A DNA stretch of 64,000 bases from Argyresthia goedartella (taxonomy: Eukaryota > Arthropoda > Insecta > Lepidoptera > Argyresthiidae): assembly GCA_949825045.1 (NCBI GenBank), contig OX463815.1, positions 16,361,231-16,425,230 of the forward strand. Direction: 5' to 3'. Positions 11,300 to 22,752 of this stretch are shown here, piece after piece. Position numbers and translations under genes: made by a program. The notes beneath the pieces were generated by a model, which was not told where the DNA came from, did not search any database, and saw nothing but the letters and a program-made list of their open reading frames with translations. Numbering within the stretch: the first letter of the stretch is position 1; each line of letters opens with the position of its first letter.

Positions 11300-11595
11300 C
11301 TGCATTACCTCCTGTCATCCAAGTACCCTCTTTGTCATTCCAGTGCCTCTTTCTCCTGTCATCCCAGTGCCCCCTTTTGTCATCCCAGTAGCCCCTTCGG
11401 TGTCATTCCAGTCTGGAATCCAGTTCTTATTGTACATTCACCTAGTGTAAAGTTAAGTTTCCTGGATCCCAGTGTCAGCTACTCGGATGACAAAAAAAGG
11501 AGCACTGGAATGACAGCAGTCCTACGTCATACCGCGATTCATTCGCGGTATCTCTAGATCCCGCTAACAAGCAGCGGGATGACGGTTGTCGTTTA
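11300..11595. repeat. Cluster of Wolbachia palindromic repeats
   Basis: Repeated units of the type 'gtcatcccagtgc' and 'cagtgtcagctactcggatgac' form several imperfect palindromes, with a related 'ccgcgattcattcgcgg' and 'cccgctaacaagcagcggg' pair. The same units recur through the bacterial part of the window and even inside birA and murE. Confidence 0.8.
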
Positions 11596-11599
11596 GCCA

Positions 11600-11870
11600 C
11601 AAATATTTAAGAAATTTACCAAATGAAAAAAAAGGCAAAAGAAGCCCTGGGGTTATTATCCGCTTTAAAATATTGGCGTTTTTTATGTTTTAAACGCTTG
11701 ACAAGCGAGATTAAGCTGCTTTTAATTGCAACTAACTTACGCTGCAAACGTTTAAGAAATTTACTAAGCAGAAAAAAAGACAAAGAATCCCCGAGTTAGC
11801 TAGTCTTTTACTATCTCTGTCGAGTATTGGCATTTTTTGATGTCTTGTAACGCTTTGTAAGCGCGATCAG
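11600..11870. repeat. Two tandem copies of a ~140 bp Wolbachia intergenic repeat
   Basis: Copies at about 11608-11715 and 11750-11860 share 'ttaagaaattta', 'aaaaaaaggcaaa/aaaaaaagacaaa', 'tattggc.tttttt' and 'aacgctt..aagcg'. No coding capacity is visible. Function is unknown; the end of the fnr-like gene follows. Confidence 0.6.
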
Positions 11871-11974
11871 CTTATTTAGATAAAAATCTAGATGTAGATG
11901 AAGTTTTGTAAAGACATACAGTATCTATATACTGCAAAAAATTGAACATAAGACGCCGATACATTAAGTAATCC

Positions 11975-13064
11975 TTACCTTTTAATCTGCAGATTGGCGA
12001 AAGCAAATACAATAGCTTCAGTTTCATGATAAGGGAGCTGGCAAGGTTTGTCAAGTTTTTCTTTCCCGTGAATTCCCTTTGAAGTTGAATATTGAAAATT
12101 GACTGGAGAGTTCTGGATTACTTTGTATATGTCATAACAAGCCATGGCGCTCTCAGCAAAACCATTTAGTATTAATTTTAGTTTGCCTGAATAAATAGCT
12201 ATATCTCCGATTGCATATATCCTATCTCTACTGGTTTTAAGTGTAGCTGGGTCGACAACTATGCGGCTATGTTCTAACTGTATACCCCAATTGTTTATTG
12301 GACCAAGATTCATTGACAATCCAAAAAATGGCAGCAAAAAATCAGCGGATATTTCTTTTTCTTCCTTAGAGGCAATGTTTTTTACTATCACTGTGCTCAA
12401 TTGCCCATTACCTCCTGCTAGTTCGTGTAATTGATATGGCACTACCAGTTCTATTTTTCCATCAATTTCAAGTGATTCTAATTTATTTCTAGTTTCAGGA
12501 GTGCAGCGAAATTCCTTTCTCCTATATATCACATAAATTTTCTTTGCAACTTTAGAAAGTTCTACAGTCCAATCAGCTGCAGAATCACCCCCCTCCTGCA
12601 ATGACTATAGTTTTATCCTGAAAATCATAAATTTTATTTACACTGTACAATACAGATTTATTTTCATATTCTAATATACCACTTAAGGGTGGACGGTTAG
12701 GTTCAAACATTCCATTACCTGCAGCAACAATAACAGCCTTACATTTTACCTCTGTACCTATGCTCGTTATGATAGTAAAGTTTTCACCTTCGTTATTTGA
12801 AATCTTTTCTACTTTTTGACTTAAATGGTAAATAGGCTTAAATGGCGAAGCTTGCTCCATTAGCTGCTCAATTAATTTTTGGGCAGTAATTACAGGATAA
12901 CCAGGTATATCGTATATTGGCTTTTCTGGGTAAAGAGCTGTGCATTGTCCTCCTGCTTGATCCAAAACATCTATTACATGACATCTCATATCAAGCATTC
13001 CCGCTTGAAAAGCAGTGAATATTCCAACAGGTCCTGCACCTATTATTACTATATCGGTTTTCAT
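11975..13064 (-). pseudogene. Ferredoxin/flavodoxin-NADP+ reductase (TrxR-like), frameshifted
   Basis: The N-terminal part has the FAD dinucleotide motif 'GAGPVGIFTAF' (residues 8-18) and 'GGQCTALYPEKPIYDIPG', typical of the thioredoxin-reductase-like ferredoxin-NADP reductases (YumC type). The NADP-binding glycine motif 'IAGGGDSA' is split by one extra G in a run of six at 12587-12592. The C-terminal half continues in the next frame and ends normally. Ancestral length is about 360 residues. The lesion is in a homopolymer, so a sequencing error is possible. Confidence 0.88.
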
Positions 13065-13232
13065 ATTCAGATGGTAATCTATTTATAGATATTAGCTTTC
13101 TTCGCTAATAAGGTCAATTTACAAAGGGACGTATTTTTAAAAGATGTGGCTAGATTAGATAAGATTTCCAGCGTTATGAACCACATTGTCCAAATAAGCT
13201 CAAAAAATCAGCTAGCATAGCGAGATGCTGTG

Positions 13233-13320
13233 CGGACGGAATGGGATTCGAACCCATGGTACGCTCATCACGTACGTCAGTTTTCAAGACTGGTGCCTTA
13301 AACCGCTCGGCCATCCGTCC
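13233..13320 (-). tRNA. tRNA-Ser (UGA)
   Basis: The minus strand folds into a full class II tRNA: acceptor stem GGACGGA/TCCGTCC, D arm, anticodon loop CTTGAAA with anticodon TGA, a long variable arm (cgtacg...cgtacc) and the T arm with GTTCGAATCC. Discriminator is G, the serine identity base. No CCA is encoded. It lies between the reductase and mnmE. Confidence 0.95.
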
Positions 13321-13367
13321 ATTTCTTTTCTATCACAACATTTGATTTTAAGCAATCTATAAAAGCT

Positions 13368-14764
13368 TTACTTGCCCACGCAAAAGTTGCTAAACACACT
13401 ACTCAATATTTCCTCAACATTAATAATTCCAATCCGGTGATTGGAATTATTAATGTGCGAAATATTAATTAATTTGTGTAAAATATTAATTTGAACTTGG
13501 TGCGGTCACCAAGTTCAAATGCAGCAAGCCTCAAATCTTCAGATATCAACTCAATTGGATAATCGATATTAAAACGTTGTAAATGTTCCAGTGCTTTCTG
13601 CATGTGATTCCTATGTCTTTGCCAAGTGATTACAGGAGTGTCTCTATCATGCCCAAATTTTTCCTCTGCCTTCTCTTTTATGAGAGAGATCAATTTGTTT
13701 GTACCTATTCCCTTTAAAATAGAAATAGGTAGAAAATCTATGCCATTAATTTTTATATTGTGATTATTGATAACATCGTCAGCTTTGCTCAATACATAAA
13801 TAGTATCGCTATTTACAACGTTGCAATTGATATTATGACGCTGTTCAAAAGGAAACAGTTCTATTCTTAAATCAGCTTCAAAAGACCTCTTTTTCGCTCG
13901 ACTTATACCTTCTGATTCTATTGGATCTGAACTCTCACGAATTCCAGCAGTATCAGAGAGAATGATTGGGTATCCGCCAATGTCAATATGAGCTTCAAGT
14001 ATATCTCTTGTTGTGCCTGCATATTCAGAAACAATAGCAATATCACGCTTGGCTAAGAAATTAAACAGAGTTGATTTACCGACATTTGGTTTACCAGTTA
14101 TTACAACATGTAAACCCTCACGCAACCTTTCACCCCGTCTATTATCATTTAAATGCTCTTGTATCAACCGCACAAGAGCTCGCACTTCATTATTATTTTT
14201 TTCCAATTCATTTTTTTCTGTCCAAACATCCTCTGGAAAGTCTATATATGCTTCGATTTTGGATTATATCGTTATTAATCTTTGCCTCCAATTGCTGTAT
14301 AGTCTCTCCAATTCTCCTGATATCTGCTTAATCGCTTGTTTAGCTTGCATTTTCGTCTCAGCATCACTTAAGTCTGCAATTCCTTCTATTTGAGTTAAGT
14401 CAAATTTACCATTTAGAAAAGCCCTAAGTGAGAATTCTCCAGGCCTGGCCATAACGAAAATTTTTGATAATTCCTCCAAGATGATTTTTATGACTGCCTT
14501 ACTTCCATGCACTTGTAACTCTATAATATTCTCGCCAGTGAAACTGTTTGGAGCAGGGAAATAGACGATTATTCCATTATCTATCAATTGATTGAAATCA
14601 TCATATAGATCAACTAAAGTAGCAAATCTTGGTTTAATTTATTTCTTAATATGAAAATGATTTAAAGCTTTAAGCGCATAGTTGCCTGAAATTCTAATTA
14701 CTGCAACTCCTGACTTACCAAATACGGTCGATAAAGCGAAAATAGTTTCATTTGTGTTTGTCAT
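13368..14764 (-). pseudogene. mnmE: tRNA modification GTPase MnmE, broken in three places
   Basis: MnmE, with MnmG, modifies uridine 34 of several tRNAs. The N-terminal domain starts at an ATG at 14762-14764. It is interrupted by TAA at 14639-14641 (after 41 codons) and again by TAA at 14264-14266; the frame does not change at either stop. The G domain has a P-loop '[12 protein letters not shown]', 'AGTTRD' and 'DTAG'. The C-terminus should run into a '...FCVGK' end. It is found at 13368-13410, but about 70 extra bases with two palindromes at 13420-13525 throw the frame out just before. Two stops plus a rearrangement rule out function. Confidence 0.92.
13420..13525. repeat. Two palindromes formed by an insertion in the mnmE 3' end
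   Basis: One perfect hairpin has arms 'tttgaacttggtg' and 'caccaagttcaaa' around 'cggt'; the other has 'ttaataattccaat' and 'attggaattattaa' around 'ccggtg'. One arm of each is the normal mnmE coding sequence, and the other is an inverted copy of it. An AT-rich filler lies between the two hairpins. Confidence 0.8.
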
Positions 14765-14958
14765 TATTTATATAAACTACTTAGCAATATTACACTAAGA
14801 AACCAAAATACCTAATTTGAAAATATTCAAAATTTTTATCTATCTTGCTAGTTTATATTAATGCAGTACTATCATACTAGTGAATGTATTATATAGAAAA
14901 GCTGTAAAAGTCACCCAGGTGAAAATATTTATTTTGAAAACTGATAATATGATTTATA

Positions 14959-15468
14959 ATGACTGACACAAGTTTTAAATATTTTATGCTCAAGAAATTA
15001 GCTTGGTATTGGTCTTTTGCAGAGTTAATCAAAGGGTTTGCTATTACATTGAAATATATGTTCAAACCAAAGGTTACGTTAAGATATCCTATGGAGAAGG
15101 GCCCTTTAAGTCCAAGGTTTCGTGGTGAGCATGCGTTGCGTAGGTATCCAAACGGTGAAGAACGGTGCATAGCTTGTAAATTATGCGAAGTTATCTGCCC
15201 TGCTCAAGCAATAGTTATTGAAGCAGAGGAAAGAGAAGACGGTAGTCGTCACACCACACGCTATGATATTGACATGACAAAATGCATATACTGCGGGCTT
15301 TGCCAAGAGGCATGTCCAGTTGATGCAATTGTGGAGGGTCCTAACTTTGAATTTGCTACTGAAACGAGAGAGGAGCTAATGTACAATAAAGAAAAGTTAT
15401 TGCGTAATGGTGAAATTTGGGAAGACGCAATTGCACTCAGGTTAAAAAAGAATAGACCTTATTATTAA
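14959..15468 (+). CDS. nuoI: NADH-quinone oxidoreductase subunit I
   Basis: NuoI carries the two [4Fe-4S] clusters (N6a, N6b) that pass electrons to the quinone site in complex I. The open frame has 169 codons, the normal length. Both ferredoxin motifs are complete: Cys 70, 73, 76, 80 and Cys 109, 112, 115, 119. The frame is intact, unlike many neighbours. The other complex I genes in this window lie apart (nuoF at 21.5 kb, nuoJ-N at 27.5-33 kb), as is usual for the scattered nuo genes of Rickettsiales. Confidence 0.95.
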   Translation: MTDTSFKYFMLKKLAWYWSFAELIKGFAITLKYMFKPKVTLRYPMEKGPLSPRFRGEHALRRYPNGEERCIACKLCEVICPAQAIVIEAEEREDGSRHTTRYDIDMTKCIYCGLCQEACPVDAIVEGPNFEFATETREELMYNKEKLLRNGEIWEDAIALRLKKNRPYY

Positions 15469-15519
15469 TGTTCAGAGCTTATAACCCTCTTATTCATTAT
15501 GATTTAAGGGCAGTGCCCA

Positions 15520-15748
15520 CTAGGGGTGGTGTCATCCTAGCAGCTGATACACAACTGTACGAACATTTGTTTGCGAGGGCAGTATGTTAAATGTTATAGC
15601 CTGTTTTGCCTCAAACACAAAGGTGTCATCCCAGTGCTTGACACTGGGGTCCAGGTATAAAAATATTTGCAAATTGTGCAATGGACAACAGATTTTAGGA
15701 ACATACGTTAAACTAATTTCCATTATAAAAATAAGATGGATCCCAGTG
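15520..15748. repeat. Palindromic repeats left of the IS5-type copy
   Basis: The stretch holds 'gtgtcatcctagcagctgatac', then 'gtgtcatcccagtgcttgacactgggg' and 'ggatcccagtggg'. The IS at 15749 begins directly after 'cccagt', inside this palindrome, and the other half 'atcccagtgtcacgcactgggatgac' resumes on its right at 16397. Confidence 0.7.
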
Positions 15749-16396
15749 GGCTTTGTTGCATCGCTCTTCGGATAGTAGGTAACGCACAATAAATTTATGA
15801 AGCTATCTCAAATTTAGCCATACCAATATCAGTGAACTTATTGAGCAAATAGCATTTAACAAGTAGTTCCTTCTCTCTATTTGTCTCAGATTTATTCCTA
15901 AAACTAAACCCGAATGTTTGTTTCAGTCGCGAGAAAAAACTTTCTATATAAGATCTTTTTCCGTAGTTTGTTTGCCTTTTCCACCTCTTCATTCCATCTT
16001 CGCTGCATGATTTTATTAGTCTAATTGCAGCATTTCTCTCAGCCATATAGTCTAACTTTGGATGCTCTGCTGCGTTGTTTTTCGGAGGAATTTTCGTTTT
16101 TATACCATATTGATTACACAGCTTATAGAGCTTTTCTCTGTCATATGCCCTATCTGCATATAGTACTTTTATGACATACTGAAAATCGACTTCTTTTAGC
16201 AAATCACAAGCTCCATAGTGATCAGCCGTTACTGTATTTTACAGCTATGGCTTTTTTGCTGTTTGTATTCAACATTACATGCAATTTTCTTGTCTGTTCA
16301 TAGCTGCGATACTTTCTATCTTCGCTATTTTCTTTGCTATTGCTATGAATTTTGTCAGTAGCCACCAGATTTTTTCAGTTGCTATGCAACAAAGCC
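15749..16396 (-). mobile_element. IS5-family insertion sequence, internally deleted
   Basis: The ends are the inverted repeats 'ggctttgttgcat' and 'atgcaacaaagcc'. Inside, on the minus strand, a 135-codon frame (15795-16202) is the C-terminal half of an IS903-like transposase, with 'YADRAYD' and 'KRSYIESFFSRLKQTFGF'. A fuller copy of the same element lies at 55816-56887 (1072 bp). This copy, 648 bp, lacks the N-terminal half of the gene through a deletion near 16345-16352. Confidence 0.88.
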
Positions 16397-17638
16397 ATCC
16401 CAGTGTCACGCACTGGGATGACAAAGAGAGGGTTAGACAAAAGGGTCGATAAATGATTAGGATTACTTTTTCAGCTGAGCAAAAAGTAAAAGAATACGGT
16501 GGTAAAGTTACTGGCTTTGATATATTACAACCGGATGTTTTGAAAGAAGCAATTGCCTTTAAGGTAAATGGTGAGTTGCATGATCTCTCACGTGAAATTG
16601 AAGCTGATGCAGAGATAGAGGTGATACAACTGAGTGACGAAGTGGGTTTAGATATAATAAGGCATGATGCTGCTCATATAATGGCGCAGGCAGTGAAAGA
16701 GCTGTTTCCTAATACTCAGATTACTATCGGCCCAACAATTCAGGACGGTTTTTACTATGATTTTGCTACAGATCGTACCTTCACTACGGACGATCTTACC
16801 GCAATAGAAAAGAAAATGAAAGAGATTGTAAAAAGTAACCACAGATTTGTTCGAGAAGTTTGGACTCGCAAGCAGTCAGATGATTTCTTTAGTGGTATAG
16901 GCGAAAAATATAAGGTTGATATTATCTCATCCATACCAGAGGGTGAAAACCTAACTGTTTATAGGCAAGGTGATTTTGTTGACCTATGCCGTGGTCCGCA
17001 CTCACCATCAACCGGTAGAGTTAAAGCGTTTAAACTTATGAAAGTAGCGGGTGCATACTGGCGAGGTGATGCAAAGGGCCCAATGTTGCAGCGAATATAT
17101 GGCACAGCATGGAGAAATAAGGATAAATTAAACGCTTATCTTGAGTGTCTCAAAGAAGCAGAGAAACGTGATCACCGCAAAATTGCCAAGGATATGGATT
17201 TATTTCACATCCAAGAGGAAGCTGTCGGGCAGGTTTTTTGGCATGAACAAGGATATATTTTATATAATGTTCTTGAGTCTTACATCAGAAAGAAGCTAAT
17301 AAATAATGGCTATTTTGAGGTAAAAACTCCTATTTTAGTAAGCAAAGAGCTGTGGGAAAAATCTGGACATTGGGATAAGTTTCGTGAAAATATGTTTATT
17401 GTTGATGAATCTGAAAGCAAAAAGCTAGCAATAAAACCCAGGAATTGCCCCTGTCATGTGCAGATTTTTAATTCTCACACCAGAAGATATCGTGATTTAC
17501 CGATACGTATGGCAGAATTTGGTACATGTCATAGGAATGAAAGCTCAGGCTCATTGCACGGACTGATGCGAGTGCGTGGTTTTACGCAAGACGATGCACA
17601 CATTTTTTGTATGGAAGAACAAGTGAATTCTGAAACTA

Positions 17639-19286
17639 CACTGGACAGCAAATAAACCGAGCCACCCGCTACCTAGGCACTCTAATTCGATTTTCTCAAA
17701 AACTAAAAAACCTACAATTATCAAAGTTGTACCTACAGAAAGTGCGTTTCATGGTGATTAAAATGAAAGGAAACTCATTGGGTTTAATCAATATTTCAGT
17801 GTTTATTAAGGATTTTACAAAGAAGAGTCGTTTTCCAGTCGTGACAATCGTTAGTAATGATAAAGTGAAAAAAAATTAAAGCCAAAAACAAAGATAAAAT
17901 CAAAAAAAAGTTTTTGATCAATATTCCGTATTCCCTCCCCTTGCTCGGATAACTGCCAGCATCCTTGTATTCATCGACCTTACGAGCCTGACGATAAAAT
18001 CTTGAGGAATTGTATTCCACTCCTCTTCAATTGCGATTCGCAGCTCTGGAAGCCTTGTTGGAGCAGGTACCCGGGCTCGAACCCGACGTTTCAGCTCATC
18101 CCATAAGTGTTCTATCGGATTCAAGTCCGGGCTTCGAGCTGGCCAGTCCATCGTACGAATACGCTGACGTCGCGTAGATACTGGGTCACCACATGAGCAA
18201 CATGAGGCCGTGCATTATCATGCATCAATTGCATATCCTGTCCGATATATCCTGCGTAAGGTACCACATGGTCTGCGAGGATTTCAGTAATGTAGCGATG
18301 AGAAGTCAGTCCACGTGTACGGCCCGTCGGTTCGATGAAAACTAACGCCGTATGTGCTGTTAACGAGATGCCGCCCCAGACCATTACAGATCCTCCTCCA
18401 TAAGCAACAGTTTCCTCGATGCAACACTGAGAATAACGTTCTCCAGGGCGACGATATACTCTCTGACGTCGATCACTTCCATGTAGACTCACCCTGGTCT
18501 CATCAGTGAAGAGTACATTACTCCACTGCTCTAATGTCCAATCCCTATGCTCTCGAGCAAATTCAAGTCGTGCTCGACGGTGTGCTACCGTTAATGCTGG
18601 GCCTGTTGCAGCTCTTTTTGGGGTCAGGTTCCGTTCAGCAAGTCTCCTTCTGACGGTATCTGAACTTATGACCACTTGGCATTCGTCACGCAGACTTTGT
18701 TGGACTTGAATTGCGTTGAGGTGGCGATTTCGCAGAACAGTAAGGTGGATATAACGATCATCTGCTGCTGATTTAGCCCTAGGTCTGCCCGTACCTGGAC
18801 GGCGATCGAATGCTCCAGTCTCTAGGTATCGTCTGTAAACTTGTTGCACCGAAGATCTGCTGATTCGAAGCCTTCGAGCGACTTCACGTTGCGCAATGCC
18901 TGCTTGAAGTAATGCTACAGCTTGAGCTGCTTCCTGAGGTGTTGTATCCTTTATTAATCGAAAAAAGTAGCAAAAACACACGCGTCTGAGCAAACGATGG
19001 GCAAAAACTAAAGAAATGATAAGAAATATCCGACTACCCTCATTGTAGAGAAAAAGAACGCTAATTTCAAACTCTGGTGAAAACAGAGCAAATCGTTAGC
19101 ATTGTGTTTGTTGCTTGATTACAATGTGAGTTGACGGTACTTTCGAATTAATTTGTAGTCATTTTAATCACCATGAAACGCACTTTTTGTAGGTATAACT
19201 TTGATAGTTGTAAGTTTTATACTTTTTGAGAAAATCGAATCAGAGTTCCTAGGTAGCGGGTGGCTCGGTTTATTTGCTGACCAGTG
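17639..19286 (-). mobile_element. Tc1-like DNA transposon inserted in thrS
   Basis: The 1648 bp element begins 'cactggacagcaaataaacc' and ends with the near-complement 'ggtttatttgctgaccagtg'. Its inverted repeats extend over more than 100 bases. It is flanked by TA on both sides (17637-17638 and 19287-19288), the signature target duplication of Tc1/mariner elements. Such elements, with a DD34E transposase and long inverted repeats, are animal transposons and are not expected in a living Wolbachia. Confidence 0.95.
17918..18993 (-). pseudogene. Tc1-like transposase, one frameshift
   Basis: The N-terminal part has two helix-turn-helix units ('QREVARRLRISRSSVQQVYRRY' region) and a 'GTGRPR' AT-hook-like linker. 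The catalytic residues are visible: Asp in 'FTDETR', Asp in 'MHDNARPH', and Glu in 'SPDLNPIEHLW', with 34-residue type spacing in the second frame. A single-base deletion near 18150 moves the last third to another frame. The element is otherwise well preserved, so it is young compared with the R1 LINE. Confidence 0.9.
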
Positions 19287-20016
19287 TATAAAGTTTTGTG
19301 ACCTTTTAAAAGAAGTATATTCAGAGCTTGGATTTAATGAAATTTCTGTGAAATTTTCAGACCGTCCAGATATTAGAGCAGGTAATGATGAAGTGTGGGA
19401 TAGAGCTGAAAAAGCGCTGCTTGAAGCCGTTAAAGAAGCGGGCTTGAGTTATGAACTGAGCCCTGGTGAAGGTGCATTTTATGGTCCAAAGCTAGAGTTT
19501 GTTTTGAAAGATGCAATAGGCAGAAGCTGGCAATGTGGAACATTGCAAGTTGATTTCATTTTACCAGAACGTCTGGGAGCTTTTTATATAGGGGCAGATG
19601 GGCACAAGCATCACCCTGTCATGTTACATAGGGCAATTCTTGGGACTTTTGAGCGTTTTATCAGAATTTTGATAGAAAATTATGCAGGAAAATTTCCAGT
19701 TTGGCTTGCTCCAACGCAACTTGCTATTCTGACCATTACAAATGAAGCTGACGGTTACGCCACAGAAATTAGCAATATTTTAAAAGAACAAGGTGTGAGA
19801 GTCAAGACTGATTACACCAATGAAAAAATTAGTTATAAGATACGTTTGCATAGTTCAAACAAGGTTCCTATATTGTGGATTGTAGGCAAAAATGAAGTTA
19901 CAAGTAAAACTGTGTCAGTGAGAAATTTAGGATCGGAAAGACAGGAGTCTTTTTCTTTGGAGAAGGCTATTGAATTGTTGTTAAAAAGTATTAATTTGAA
20001 TTAAGGGAGTTAAAGT

Positions 20017-20536
20017 TTGCAAGTTAAAAAGAACAATAAAAACAGAATTAATGGATTCATCACAGCTAAGGAGGTACGCTTAGTTGATCACAGTGGTGAA
20101 ATGATCGGAATCGTGCTAATAGAACGAGCTTTGGAGCTTGCACAGGGTGTTGGTTTAGACTTGGTAGAAATTGCACCTGATTCAACCCCTCCAGTATGTA
20201 AAATTCTGGATTATAGCAAGCAAAAGTATGATATAAAAAAGAAAGCAAGTGAAGCAAAAAAGAAACAAAAAACATTAACTATAAAAGAAATTAAACTGGG
20301 TCCCAATATTGGTGATCACGATTACGGAACAAAATTGCGTCAAGCAAGAGACTTACTTGCCCACGGACATAAAATTAAAGTCACAATAAGATTTAGAGGG
20401 AGAGAGCTTATAAGCACTGAAGTTGGACTGGAAAAATTAGAACGGCTAATTCGAGACACTGAAGACATCGCAAAGGTAGAATTGGCACCTAAAAGAGAAG
20501 GGAATCAATATTTTTTAAGCTCTGGTTGCTAAGTAG
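20017..20536 (+). pseudogene. infC: Translation initiation factor IF-3, 3' frameshift
   Basis: IF-3 keeps ribosomal subunits apart and checks the initiator tRNA. A TTG start at 20017 follows a 'gggag' ribosome-binding site and lies 12 bases after the thrS stop. The thrS-infC pairing is the usual bacterial order. The N-domain and linker ('KKQKTLTIKEIKL') and the C-domain ('FRGRE') are intact. One extra base near 20520 changes the last few residues, so the frame ends at 20532 instead of 'VAK' and a stop at 20534-20536. The change affects only about five residues. Confidence 0.88.
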
Positions 20537-20556
20537 CAAAACGGCTTAAGAAGTAT

Positions 20557-21460
20557 TTTTTTTTTTTTTTTTTTATGTAGCCTCCACGGTGTCCCACTGC
20601 TGGGCAAAGGCCTCACCATTTCGAGTCCACACATCCCTATCAGTAGCTGTACTGACCCACCCTGGCTGAAACTTATCCAGGTCGTCCCTCCATCTCCTTC
20701 TGGGCCTTCCCCTACGCCGGTGTCCGTCTGTGGGCACCCATTCAGTTGCTGTTTTCGCCCATTTGTCGGGGTGCATTCTACAGACATGTCCGGCCCAGGT
20801 CCACTTGAGCTTGGCAGTCTGAACTCCTACATCCGCGATCCCAGTTTTTGAGCGCAGTGTGGTGTTTCGGATGCGATCTGTGCGTATAACACCCAGAATA
20901 CTGCGCTCCATCGCTCGTTGGCACACCTTGAGTTTGGACTTCTGACGTTCGGTCAATGACCACGTTTGTGCGCCGTAGGTTAGGATGGGTAGGATGCACA
21001 TGTCGACAAGTTTGCGCTTCAGGGTCAACGGAAGGTTGCCCTTCATCAGCTCCTTCATGGACCAGTAGCTCTTCCAGGCGTTCGAAACACGTCGTTCGAT
21101 TTCTTTGTCCTGCCTGTTTTCGAACGACACTATCTGGCCCAAGTAGGTATACTCGTCGACGTATTGTATGTCCTGCCCATCGACCACTACCTTACGCTTT
21201 GCGCCGTTAGTCATGAGTTGGGTTTTTGACCGATTCATCTTCAGTCCAACCTCAAGGCTTGCAGTGCTCAGTTCTTGGAGCATTATCTGGAGTTCTTGTG
21301 GTGATGACGCGAACAGCACAATGTCGTCGGCGAACCGAAGGTCTTTCAGCCTTCGGTCGCCGACGGCAATGCCCTTGTCTTGCCACGAGACTGTCAACTT
21401 TTTGAAGACCTCTTCAAGGGTACTCGTGAATAATTTCGGAGACAGAGGGTCTCCCTGTTT
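20557..21460 (-). mobile_element. 5'-truncated RTE-type LINE between infC and nuoF
   Basis: On the minus strand the element runs from 21460 to a poly-A tail (poly-T at 20556-20574 on plus). An open frame covers nearly all of it: 'QGDPLSPKLF', the catalytic 'RFADDIVLFA', 'YLG', then a C-terminal 'RWAGHV'-like segment and 'RRRGRPRRRW', ending in 'WDTVEAT' right before the tail. That is the end of an RTE-clade reverse transcriptase. 'ttaagaagta' flanks both sides (20546-20555 and 21461-21470), a 10-11 bp target duplication made by target-primed reverse transcription. Confidence 0.93.
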
Positions 21461-21479
21461 TTAAGAAGTATAAGTAAAG

Positions 21480-22733
21480 TTAAATTATTGCTCTCTCTTT
21501 GATAACATGGCGAAAATGTCTTATTACTCCTTGAATCGGCCAAGCTGCAGCATCGCCAAGTGCGCAAATTTTATGTCCTTCTATTTGAGTTGTAAGGTCA
21601 AGCAGCTTATCTATTTCATCAGGCTTAATATCTCCTGCCACCATCCTCTTCATAATCCTCCACATCCATCCAGTACCTTCACGGCATGGTGTGCATTGTC
21701 CACAGGACTCATGCATATAAAAGTGTGATAACCTCTCTATTGCAGCTATTATATCAGTTGATTTATTCATCACTATTACAGCAGCAGTACCAAGCCCTGA
21801 TTGTGCAGTTCTTAATGAATCAAAATCCATTTCAATAGTATCACATATAGATTTTGGAATTAATGGCACTGAAGACCCACCAGGTATTACAGCAAGTAAA
21901 TTATCCCAACCTCCTCGCACTCCACCTGCGTATTTTTCAATTAATTCACGTAATGGAATTCCGAGCTCTTCTTCAACATTACACGGGTTGTTTACGTGCC
22001 CTGAAATACAAAAGACCTTGGTACCAGTATTATTTGGTTTACCAAGAGATGCAAACCATTCTCCTCCGCGATTCAGAATATCTGGAACCATGGCTATAGT
22101 TTCAACGTTGTTTGTTGTGGTTGGGCAGCCAAAAAGTCCAACACCTGCGGGAAATGGAGGCTTCATGCGAGGAAAGCCCTTTTTTCCTTCAATTGATTCG
22201 AGTTGGGCTGTTTCTTCCCCACATATGTAAGCTCCTGCGCCCCTATGGATAAACACATCAAGATCATAACCTGATTTGCAGGCATTTTTTCCAATTAAAC
22301 CTTCTTTATAGGCTTCCTCAAGTGCTTTTTTTAGAACTAAATATTCATTATAAAATTCACCCCTGATATAAATATATGCAACTGATGCGCTGATCGCTTT
22401 GCCGGCCAGGAGAATTCCCGCAAGTAACTTATGTGGCTCATATCGCAATATATCTCTATCTTTACATGTACCAGGTTCTGACTCATCTGCATTGACTACT
22501 AAATATGCTTTTGGGAGATTTTTGGGCATAAAGCTCCACTTAAGGCCGCTGGAAAATCCTGCACCCCCTCGACCTCTCAAACCAGATTTCTTTACTTCAT
22601 CAATGATCTTTTCTGATCCTAAATCCAGTAATTCCTTTGTTTTTTGCCAGCTACCACGTTTTTTTGCACCCTCAAGTAGTGGAGTTCCTTTACCATTTAG
22701 GTTGGTGAATATTTTGTCTTGTTCTTTTAGCAT
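21480..22733 (-). CDS. nuoF: NADH-quinone oxidoreductase subunit F
   Basis: NuoF binds NADH and FMN and holds cluster N3 at the tip of complex I. The frame is intact with 417 codons from an ATG at 22731-22733; a longer upstream reading would run into the tRNA-Lys gene. Motifs include the NADH/FMN glycine motif '[13 protein letters not shown]', '[13 protein letters not shown]', '[11 protein letters not shown]' and the cluster-binding '[12 protein letters not shown]'. In the third, the usual 'ETALL' reads 'ETAQL', an odd Leu to Gln change that may mark early decay. Confidence 0.94.
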   Translation of the reverse strand: MLKEQDKIFTNLNGKGTPLLEGAKKRGSWQKTKELLDLGSEKIIDEVKKSGLRGRGGAGFSSGLKWSFMPKNLPKAYLVVNADESEPGTCKDRDILRYEPHKLLAGILLAGKAISASVAYIYIRGEFYNEYLVLKKALEEAYKEGLIGKNACKSGYDLDVFIHRGAGAYICGEETAQLESIEGKKGFPRMKPPFPAGVGLFGCPTTTNNVETIAMVPDILNRGGEWFASLGKPNNTGTKVFCISGHVNNPCNVEEELGIPLRELIEKYAGGVRGGWDNLLAVIPGGSSVPLIPKSICDTIEMDFDSLRTAQSGLGTAAVIVMNKSTDIIAAIERLSHFYMHESCGQCTPCREGTGWMWRIMKRMVAGDIKPDEIDKLLDLTTQIEGHKICALGDAAAWPIQGVIRHFRHVIKERAII

Positions 22734-22752
22734 GTTTTTCAAAATTTGTGAG

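Larger units (their letters stand above)
16453..20004 (+). pseudogene. thrS: Threonyl-tRNA synthetase split by a Tc1-like transposon
   Basis: ThrS charges tRNA-Thr. The first part (16453-17638) holds the N-terminal editing region with 'HDAAH' and, after it, the class II catalytic core with the zinc ligand Cys in 'RNCPCHVQ' (about residue 332) and '[17 protein letters not shown]'. The second part (19289-20004) holds '[10 protein letters not shown]', '[17 protein letters not shown]' and the anticodon-binding domain. Leaving out the insert and one TA gives one unbroken frame of 633 residues, the family's normal length. The insert is the only lesion, so it is probably a late event. Confidence 0.95.

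Noticed and set aside
11300..11595. CRISPR array
   Set aside because: The repeats are palindromic, irregular in length and spacing, and also occur singly and inside genes; there are no unique equal-length spacers and no cas genes in the window.
21854..22230. Two plus-strand frames of about 80 codons
   Set aside because: Both are antisense to the well-conserved nuoF gene.
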